Origin: Gonapodya sp. JEL0774
Lineage: Eukaryota; Monoblepharomycota; Monoblepharidomycetes; Monoblepharidales; Gonapodyaceae
Assembly: GCA_027604505.1 (NCBI GenBank)
Contig: JADIIX010000039.1
Span: 1-26,999 of the forward strand
Reading direction: 5' to 3'
Length of the DNA: 26,999 nt
In this document: positions 19,349-26,999 of the stretch, one piece after another
How the letters are laid out: every line of letters starts with the position of its first letter
How positions within the stretch are numbered: position 1 is the first letter of the stretch
Translations under genes and position numbers: made by a program
Notes under the pieces: generated by a model
Databases searched by the model: none
What the model saw: only the letters and a program-made list of their open reading frames with translations
What the model was told of the DNA's origin: nothing

Positions 19349-21920
19349 ATGGCGCACCGAGGTGGCAATAATGTAGGGCTTCTTTCTATGTTCGATCCCC
19401 TGTCCTCCCTCTCCTCTCCCCTCCCCGGAGCTCAAATGCAAGACCAACAGAGGGAGAGCGATTGCTTGAGCTATCAGACGCGACAAGCTCTTGAGGTGCA
19501 GCAGCCGCATCTGCGCTCCCAATCTGCCACTTCTTCCCCAACCCGACATACCAATGCCACCGCATCCCATCAGCTTGCTCAGACCACTAAACCCGCTCAG
19601 CCTTCTCAACCCCTGCATCTTGGCTCCCTCGATTCGTTTGAGACCTTGCCTTGGCCTTCTCCCTCCTCCCTCGGCCCCACAACAGATTCAACATCGCCTG
19701 CGTCGCGGGACAATTTTCGGCCGGCCTCCCTAAGACGTTCCCTCTCAGTCTCACAAGTCTCGACGTCAGTCAGCTCACCCGCAGCTGGCACTAGTGGGCG
19801 ACCAGCCGCGTCGTCGCCTCCTCCCTCACCCACAGCTGGTATAAAGCGCTTCGTTGTCCACGAAGTCAAGAGGAGCGACACTTTGGCGGGAGTTGCACTG
19901 CTCTACGGTGTTAAGGTGTGTGAAGACCGTCTTTTTACACCGGGTGGAATGCAGAAGGGCGAGAGAGGGGGATTAGAACAATATGATCCAATGGGATGCG
20001 CACTTTAGAGGTTAAATGTTCGTGCCGCGACTCCTTTGCGCTCGCGGGAGTAAGCTATGAAGCGGCTCTTAAATTTGATCATTTGAGGAACTGGTCAGAG
20101 AGTCCGTGGCGCACGCCGCCATCCTGAAGCTGTGCGGCGGTGTTGACGTGCGTCTGGGCCCTTCCTTTCCGTCGTTACTCACTGCAATTGCCCTCATACA
20201 CCAACCACCGTGTCACAACCAGATAACCGACATTCGTGGTGCCAATCCCCACCTCTGGTCCTCAGATGCCATTCACCACTTCCCGAGCCTTCACGTCCCA
20301 CTCGAGGCCATCACAAACCCAACAGTGCGCGGAGCAATCCCGCGGAACCTCATCTTTTCTATGGCGGCCACTGAAAAGGCTCCCTTGCGTCGATTGTCTC
20401 GCGACTTATCGGTGGAGAGATTAAAGGGGCGTTTGTCTGGAGAAAAGGATCGCACAACTTACGGCGTTGACAAAGATGGCAATGTTATTGCTCTAAGACC
20501 GGGGCACGGGCGTTCCATCTCTTCGTCGGGACCTCCATCTCCGAGCACCCAATACATCACTGCTCCACTCCACCGCACTAATTCAACCCACTCTACTTCC
20601 TCGGTCACCTCTGCAACCTCATCACATCGAGAGCGATCGGATCCCACTCCCACATCGTTCCGCACCTCGGTTTCCTCACCGCTTGGTTTGCATGAAGATC
20701 CATTCGGGTCCTCCCCGGGAACAGGGGAGGATCAACCGGATGAGGATGAGGATGAGATTGTTGTGGTAGTCCGTGCTGGGGAAGGGAGAGTGTCACAGAG
20801 ACAGGGTAGCCAGGGTAATGGCGGCATGGCGACTTCAACAGGCACTCCCACCACTTTCTCTGCTCCAACGTCCACCCTCGGGCCTCCGATCCCATTCGCG
20901 CCGAAAGCATCCGCATCCTCCAAGCCACCTGTCCTCGCGCTATCTTCGTCCTCGTCTTCTTCATTCCTGCCATCCTCCGCATCTTCCTCTGTGCGACCAT
21001 TCTCTTCCTCTTCCTCCACCTCACCTCGCCTTGGAACCGCGTCCCCTTCTGGTTCCTCACACCGCGCAACAACATCGTCTCTTCTGCGCGCGGTAGATGA
21101 TGATTTGGAAGCCACCATGCGGAGCCTTCGTGATGTGTTTGGTGATGGGGTGATGAAGGGACTTAAAGGAAAGTCCTCCGACGGCACCTCGACTCTGGCA
21201 TCTTCGAAAGTCGAAGACCCACGGGGAAGAGATATGTTCCGACGTGGGGACTCGAATCGAGAACAGGAGGCACGCGCAGGACGTGGAGGGACGAAATTTG
21301 TGTCTGTGGGTGATTTGAACAACCTCACTGTCCCGCCTCGGACAGGAACAGCGTCCCCACGGCCGGGGTCGGGTTCATCTGGTTCTTCGGGGAAAGCAAA
21401 ACCCGCTTCCCCCGCACCTTTTGTGGATCCGGCAACATTGCCCCGCTTCTCGTCAGGTTTCGCTGATGACCCCACTCTGCACGGTCCAACACATATGCCA
21501 CTGTCGCTCGCGGAGGTGGACCGCCCGGCATCTCCTTCGGGCTCTGCATCATCTTATCGACGGTACCGTCATGTATCCGCGTCTGTGACTCGTTCTGAGG
21601 ACCGTGCGTCGGGGCGGCCCAGGCGCAATATGTCGAGCACTGCTCTCGTATCGCTTGCAAAAGGAAGTGGTGGCATGTCAAAGCTGGCGAGGCAGTTGAT
21701 GGGAAAGAATGGCGGAGAAACGGGGGAGGACGATACCAGGAAGTTTTTCGGGCTGGAGGATGATGAGGAGGAAGGTACTTGGGAAAACGCTGTGTCGTTG
21801 AACACCTCCGGTTCGAATACAACTAGTACAAAAAGTGCTGGGAAGACTGAATCAGAGAGGGCGGACTTTGGGAGAAGGTGGGGGACAATGGAGAGAATTG
21901 AATCTGGTACCGAGATGTGA
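19349..21920 (+). CDS. LysM-domain protein with long disordered C-terminus (LYSMD-like, intracellular)
   Basis: Two exons: 19349-19915 and 20223-21920, joined in phase 0 across a 307 nt intron, giving about 754 aa. The splice reconstitutes one LysM domain at about residues 170-217: VHEVKRSDTLAGVALLYGVK from exon 1, then ITDIRGANPHLWSSDAIHHF and LHVPLE from exon 2. This is the cytosolic LYSMD type (DTLxGxALxYGV ... NxLWSxDxIH), not the secreted chitin-binding effector type, and there is no signal peptide. The N-terminal 165 and the C-terminal 530 residues are Ser/Pro/Thr-rich with poly-Ser runs and are probably disordered. Short conserved-looking segments are DDDLEATMRSLRDVFGD and FGLEDDEEEGTWENA. 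The function of this family is poorly known; animal members are linked to intracellular membranes. The start codon is uncertain (19169 or 19388 possible). Confidence 0.75.
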
Positions 21921-22179
21921 GAAGCAGGTGTGCATTCTTTGCAATTATTTTCTTTATTTCGTATTTTCTTATCCAAAAGTCACAGGCATAGATGAGAAAA
22001 GTTTTATTAAATGAGATAAGAGGATTTCCTCAAGTTTCAAGTTTTGATACATGGAAAGTTCCTCTGCCTATAACTACCAGCGATTAGATAGCAGGTCAGC
22101 ATCGCACTATACCGACCAAGAGAAGAGCGAAGGGTGGAACAAAGCAGTGGTTGATCATGCTTTCCTTCATGCTTTCCTC
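21921..22179. terminator. Convergent 3' region of LysM and CoA-synthetase genes
   Basis: 259 bp between the two stop codons. It is AT-rich just after the LysM stop (TTATTTTCTTTATTTCG near 21942) and includes TTTTATTAAATGAG near 22003. It must contain both polyadenylation regions. No gene is visible. Confidence 0.4.
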
Positions 22180-25100
22180 TCATTTTGCGCTTGCAGCTGC
22201 TTGCTCCCCGAAAAACTTGGTCAAATAGTTCCTGTTCAATTTGCCTGTTGGCCCTGAAGAACACCAAGAACATCCGTCAATGAAACACATCACAGACTAC
22301 ATTAAGTCGGCATTTTACTCGTTCTCACCTTTGGGGATCTCACTGACGAGCCAAATCTTTTTGGGGACTTTGAACTTCGCGAGTCTCTTGCCAGCTTCCT
22401 CCATGATGACTTTCTCCGTCAAAGTCTCCTGAGCTTCGGGCTTCACAATAATGCATATTTCCAGCTCTTGACCATACAAGCTCGAGGCAACTCCAAAAGT
22501 GCAAGCTTCGGCAATACCCGGTATTGTCAAGAACGCAGCATCAATCTGAAGTGGCAAAGGATGAGTGAACGCCGACGATTCGCTCAATACCCACCGACTC
22601 TCACCTCCAGGGGGCTGATCTTTTCACCACCTCGGTTAATTTGCTCTTTGATCCGACCCACTAGGAACACGAAACCATTTACATCCTGGACAACGGGAGG
22701 TCAAACTCTCGACGAATTCGTTCTTAGCGTGTGTTATGGAGATGCTCACCAAGTATCCAAGATCTCCTGTCCGGAAAAATGGCAGTGCGTTTGCATCATT
22801 CGGGTCGGAGAAGAATGAAGACGCGTTTGCTGTTGGGTTCTTCCAGTATCCTAGAGCCGTCACAAAGCAAAGGTATGCGCTCTTCGTTTCAGCACAAAGA
22901 TCCAAGAACCTTACTCACCGCTCATTACATTGACACCTCTCACGCATACTTCCCCAGTTTCACCGACCGCCTTATAGTTTCCCACATCATCCATAACCAC
23001 CGCATCCACGCCGCGACCCTTACCCACAGAGCCCGCAAAACGCATGCCAGGGGGGAGGAAGTTGGACGAGACCTGATGCGCAGCTTCTGTCATTGCGTAT
23101 GCCTGCATGTGAGATCAAGGAATGTTGCCTCAGATGACCTTTCTCGTGACAAAACAACACTCACTTCCAAGACTGGCGCTCGGAAAACAGTTTCAAGGTC
23201 TTTCAGCACTTGCGGCGCCCTGGTCACAGAATCACATAAGTCACCGATTTACAGTTAAACGCCATGGAACCCACAAGCTGGCACTGCAACTCCGAATGAA
23301 ACGTAGCCTCCCGCTTTGACCGGGGTATGTCTCCGACTTCCTGTTGAGAAGCATCTGGTGTATGGTGGGGACAGCAGAGTACCTTGTGAATATCAAAAAT
23401 TACAATGGACGAGATCAGTGAGAATCACCAGATCCGCGAAGACAGGAAAACTTCGCGAAGAGTTTACCAGCTGCAGTCAAATTCGGTGAAGTCTTTCCAA
23501 AAATCGGTGACACTAAACCTAGGAGGGATCACGGCGGTGCCGCCGGATGTAAGAGTAGAGAGGAGGGCACCGATGAGGCCGCTTGAAAGACAAAGGAAGA
23601 CGACGCTTGAATTCCCCTCAGGAGTTTCAACATTGATCATGTATCACATACTGCACGTGGAACAGAGGCTATTTAAATCCGCCGTGTCAGTTCCAGGTTC
23701 CAACCTCAAAATAAATTTTCACGCAGCAACTCTCACCATCACAACGAGAGTTGTGTCGTTTGGGGCAAGTTGATATGTGGCACGGATGTTATGGAGTGAG
23801 GTGAGAAGGTTACGGTGCGTCAAAGGGACACCTGTTTACCGGAGTAAGTGAGTATGAATGGGAACGGAAAAAGGGTGCTTAAAACAGGAGAGAGATAGAG
23901 ACTCCCACCTTTAGGGCGGCCCTTATGAGATTGATATGATAAAAATGAGTCAACCTTGATAATCTAGAAGCTGCCAAAGAAGATCTTATACTCACAGTAG
24001 TGCCTGATGTCTGAACGATTGCAGTCAATATTGGGGATCAAAGACACACCAATATCGATGATCCCCGCCAGCTCTGTGTACCCATGCCAATTTTGTACTG
24101 CCACTCACATGCAAGAACAACGCTGTCTCTCCTAACAAATCCTCAGCCTCCTGCCCTGTCTTCTTTACTCTCACCGCATCCGGACTCGAATGTCCAATGT
24201 TCGCACCTCCAATGTCCGAGTTGGCGATGGGAGTAGTGAAGGCAGCCCATTCGGTTGGAGCGGTCCCTGTTACAGCATCGGAGGAGTGAGGGGCGTACGC
24301 AATCTGGATGGTGGGAATGTAACCGCGAGCAGTGTCGAGAGTGCTGGAGTTGGTGGTAGTTTCGGTCACGTTGTTAGGATTTCTTGGGTCGTGGCGAGGT
24401 TTGATGCCAGATTTCAGTCAAGGAACTAACTCACTCCACCCACACTTCCCAAACGGGAATCCCAAGTTTCTTAGCAACATTACGACTAGCCTTGGCCTCT
24501 CCTCGCGGAACGATCACAACGCGAGCTTCAAGGTCATTAAAGAAGAAGTCCAGCTCCTCTTCGGTGTACTAGATGTAAGGAGGAATTCGAGCATCATTTA
24601 CGGGACACTTTGACAGGGTATCGACACGGAAGTCGTCTCACGTTTGGGTTCAAAGGGGCAGAGACGGCGCCTCTCCCTGTTACAGCAAAGAATACGGCCA
24701 GATACTGATGAATGTATGTGGCTCACCGATTAGCCTATTGAATGTGTCCGAACCTCGACGGAGAACAGTCTTGCAAAATTCTTACCTCGAGAGAGTTTGG
24801 GATAGGAAATGCGACCTTGTCGCCCTTCTTGAGTTTGTTGAATGGAGGGAGAGAGGTGAAGAGGGCGACCGAAAGCTTCAGCTCGCGATATCTGTGGACA
24901 TGGAACGGAACCGGTTTCGTTGCGACAAAATGAGAATTCGAACTCCAGCCAAGCAATGATGTTAAGAGGAGACGATTGATCGCTGACTTCGAATATTAGG
25001 TTTGTTCCACTTCAATGGACCAACCACCAGCACTGACTAAAACAGAATTGACATGGATTGGTGCCCCCCATCACAAATCTCCGTCGACACGCACGACACA

Positions 25101-25240
25101 CGATAAGGACTAGCCTTCCCCGACTTATCTCGGTTGGGAATGATGATGGCAGTGGAAGGGGAATCCGGAATGGCATCATTCACAGACAATGGAAGCTTCA
25201 AGGTGGTTTCAAAGTTGATGGGGGCACCGCTGGCCGTCAT
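22180..25240 (-). CDS. AMP-forming acyl-CoA synthetase, oxalate-CoA ligase (Pcs60/AAE3)-like
   Basis: Seventeen exons: 25240-25095, 24891-24786, 24704-24642, 24568-24435, 24382-24109, 24010-23996, 23921-23909, 23831-23737, 23668-23652, 23581-23468, 23382-23275, 23219-23165, 23102-22919, 22850-22750, 22685-22605, 22545-22329, 22253-22180. They sum to 1797 nt and 598 aa; all are GT-AG with matching phases. Motifs in order: SYRELKLSVALF, GDKVAFPIPNSLE, SAPLNPNYTEEE, the P-loop TSGTTGRPKG (242-251) built from three exons, PLFHVHGLIGALLSTLTSGG, YSAVPTIHQMLL, AYAMTEAAHQ, FFRTGDLGYLD, GRIKEQINRGGEKISPLE and GPTGKLNRN with the catalytic Lys. The TEAAHQ and KEQINRGGEKISP strings are characteristic of the oxalyl-CoA synthetase group, which activates oxalate with ATP for degradation. 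Yeast Pcs60 is peroxisomal, but this C-terminus (AAASAK) is not a PTS1. Confidence 0.9.
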
Positions 25241-25705
25241 TTTGGCAACCAATCCGATGAGAGTATGAGAAGTATGAGCGTGGTGGATGTAAAGCTGACA
25301 CCCTTGGAGTAAAAACAGACTTCTGTCGCCATTGATGGCCAAGACTCTTTTGTTTATAAAGGAACCAACCCTCGGCGAATTCTCAGCTCAGCACGACAGC
25401 AGCGCGGTTAGATACCGTCATTCAACAGCTTTCTGTGGATATATTTAGGCTAAGTGGTGGAAGCAAAACAAGGAATGAAGTGGCGAGGGGATAGTTTTGA
25501 TGTATATTAGAATCCGACGTCACTCCGCATCTAAAAGGTCCAGTTTTCTTCCCAAAGCAGCGCTTTGTTGTCAAGGGAGACGAATTTTTGATAGTGCGAC
25601 ACCGATATTATCACCTTGTCAATCATTCTCGTTATACTACATTGGTCAGCCGTGACAAGCCCCGACCAGCCCACAGCACGCTCGCTCCACAACTCCTGTG
25701 GTGAG
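25241..25705. promoter_or_regulatory. Divergent promoter region with TATA-like box
   Basis: 465 bp separate the starts of the CoA-synthetase gene (-) and the ZZ-deiodinase-like gene (+). The palindrome TTTATAAA at 25353-25360 lies about 115 bp upstream of the minus-strand ATG and is a plausible TATA box for it. No comparable element is evident for the plus-strand gene. Confidence 0.5.
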
Positions 25706-26999
25706 ATGGGCAGCACAATGGCGCCGTCTAATGGTGACCAACTGCGGCACATGGGCATTACGTGTGCTCACTGCGAGGTGGCAGATTTCGCTGGGTCCCG
25801 GTGGAAATGGTGAGTGAAACGAGTTTCCTGATCGTCCCAATCTTCTTCCGTCTTGGACTGATTTCCGGAAGCACAATCCTTCTTGCTCAGTATCGAATGT
25901 CCCAACTATGATTTGGTAAGCCTCCGCCTCCCTTCGAAGGCCGTTTCGTCGGGATGCTGACCTGTCCTTCCACAATGTCAAAAGTGCTCCACTTGTGGGC
26001 GTGTCTCCCATCTCCACCATCCCATCCACCATAGCTTTTTGAAGCTGTCTCGTCCCGGACCGTTACCCATTCTTCACGACACCACACCACCACCAACTGG
26101 TGAAGGCCCGCGATCGGAAGACAGCGAGACACACTTTTCTGCCCTGCCAGATACTGTTCCTCTTATGCCTACCAAGCGAGAACTGCTGCAACTACTGCAG
26201 GAAGAGGAACGGCGCCGATTTTCACCCGCAGTTCAAGCCCTTTATTTTGAAGCCGAGTCCGACCCGGGGAAGGGAAAGGATTGGCTCACTGTTACTGATC
26301 AAATGCAACTGAAGCTCGTGAGAGATTTTGGTTTTGGAGATGGGGCGGTACAGCTGCTTAGGCGGGCAGCTCAAATGTATCCCAGTCGGTTTCGTCCGGT
26401 TCTGCATTTGTGCTCAGCTGAAACTTACATTACCCGTGTCCTTTGCTCTTCTAGATGACCCTGCTTTCCAAAACGCATCCGTGTATGTGCGAGAAAACCT
26501 TGCCCGGAAGGGGACGCTGAGCCGAGGAGACGAGGCGCCGGACGTGCCCCTTCTCACCATGGACCTCGTTGAAACGTCGACACGCGATTTATTTGCAGCA
26601 GCAAGTAGACCGGTTGTCGTTGTAGCAGGGAGTTATAGCTGACCCCCCTTTCGAGGTGTGGTGGAACTGCTCAAGGTGGGTCAGGTCGAGTTTATCTCCT
26701 TTTCTCGCCTTGTAACGTGATCCCTGTTGTGAACATGGGTTGTCAACCACCTTTTTCAGGACCTCTACAGCATCTACCGCACCTCGTGCGAGTTCGCGAC
26801 CATTTACATGTGAGCACCACATCGTTCTCTCCTTTTCTAAACCTTCCCACGCGGTTCTCGTTCTGTAACCCCCCCCCCCCCAAAACCTACCAATACCGCA
26901 AACGATGTGACCAGTGTGTATACACTAACGAATCCAATTGTAGAGATCTGTTGGCCAACGGCAACGTAGGCGAAAATCCTTGGATTTTTATTGGTAAAG
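25706..26999 (+). CDS. ZZ zinc finger fused to deiodinase-like selenoprotein domain (partial at right edge)
   Basis: Visible exons: 25706-25809, 25891-25915, 25985-26384, 26455-26675, 26760-26809, 26944 to the edge (a possible donor lies at 26993). Phases match throughout. Exons 1-3 build a ZZ zinc finger: HMGITCAHC (C20, C23), GSRWKCIECPNYDLCSTC (C35, C38, C44, C47) and HHPIHHSF. A linker follows with a helical segment (MPTKRELLQLLQEEERRRF) and LVRDFGFGDGAVQLLRRAAQ. Exon 4 holds a thioredoxin-fold domain like iodothyronine deiodinases: RGDEAPDVPLLTMD, DLFAAASRPVVVVAGSYS, in-frame TGA, PPFRGVVELLK; exon 5 adds DLYSIYRTSCEFATIYI. Vertebrate deiodinases read GSCT-Sec-PPF at this place. Reading TGA as selenocysteine gives Sec239. 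The SECIS element would lie beyond the window. The likely role is a redox enzyme; iodothyronine is not an expected substrate in a fungus. ATG 25718 is an alternative start. Confidence 0.82.
26640..26642 (+). other. Candidate selenocysteine codon (in-frame TGA)
   Basis: The TGA sits between GSYS and PPFRG in a frame that stays open on both sides and across the next two splice junctions. It occupies the catalytic Sec position of deiodinase-like proteins. No GT-AG intron of plausible length removes it without also deleting the conserved motif. Confidence 0.82.
26869..26881. repeat. Poly-C run of 13 in an intron of the deiodinase-like gene
   Basis: Thirteen consecutive C residues lie within the intron 26810-26943. 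The exact length is prone to sequencing error but does not affect coding. Confidence 0.85.

Noticed and set aside
20732-21475. Long minus-strand open frame opposite the LysM gene
   Set aside because: It is a shadow of the Ser-rich sense frame and shows only low-complexity Glu/Arg-rich translation.
26640-26642. TGA read as an ordinary stop codon of a truncated protein
   Set aside because: The frame continues with the conserved PPF motif and further exons in phase, and the TGA sits exactly at the deiodinase Sec position.
26622-26680. Possible intron removing the TGA
   Set aside because: Available GT and AG dinucleotides would give an implausibly short intron and delete the active-site motif.
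1-26999. tRNA, rRNA, CRISPR or prokaryotic operon features
   Set aside because: None seen by eye; the dense GT-AG introns show eukaryotic nuclear DNA. A tRNAscan/Infernal run would be needed to exclude small RNAs.

Overview
The window looks like nuclear DNA from a filamentous or zoosporic fungus, probably an early-diverging, chytrid-grade lineage rather than Dikarya. The evidence is a set of fungal families (a Clr2-type silencing factor, an MNN1-type mannosyltransferase, an EOGT/GT61-like glycosyltransferase, a Cue1-like protein) and very dense short introns (mostly 50-110 nt, donors GTGAGT/GTAAGT/GTGCGT). The strongest clue is a deiodinase-like gene at the right edge with an in-frame TGA exactly where deiodinases carry selenocysteine. 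Selenocysteine use is absent from Dikarya but has been reported from some early-branching fungal phyla. The species assignment is inference.

Layout. 1-2755 is a decayed Ty3/gypsy retrotransposon on the minus strand (gag with a zinc knuckle, then retropepsin and the start of reverse transcriptase, cut by the window edge), with a 690 bp spacer containing a 96 bp tandem repeat. 2757-3560 is gene-poor and holds a degenerate ACTCGA-type repeat. 3564-6308 (-) is a five-exon Clr2 homologue, preceded by a duplicated 92 bp block. 6911-7670 (-) is a Cue1-like ER protein, divergent by 103 bp from 7774-8677 (+), a nine-exon Yippee protein that no single-frame ORF reveals. 8837-12148 (-) is a large Ser/Thr kinase. 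12149-13952 is intergenic with a duplicated 113 bp segment. 13953-14712 (-) is a secreted LRR-like protein. 15127-17163 (+) is an MNN1-type mannosyltransferase, convergent with 17233-19004 (-), an EOGT/GT61-like glycosyltransferase. 19349-21920 (+) is a LysM protein. 22180-25240 (-) is a 17-exon oxalyl-CoA-synthetase-like enzyme. 25706-26999 (+, continues off the window) is a ZZ zinc finger fused to a deiodinase-like selenoprotein domain.

The exon models were built by hand: each junction has GT/AG, keeps the reading frame, and restores a conserved family motif. For Clr2, Cue1-like, Yippee, MNN1, GT61, LysM and the synthetase the summed exon lengths are multiples of three and end at a stop codon. 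The genes do not form an operon-like pathway. The only functional grouping I see is the adjacent convergent pair of Golgi-type glycosyltransferases. The most notable items are the ZZ-deiodinase selenoprotein fusion and the micro-exons (9-17 nt) that interrupt conserved motifs in Yippee and the CoA synthetase.
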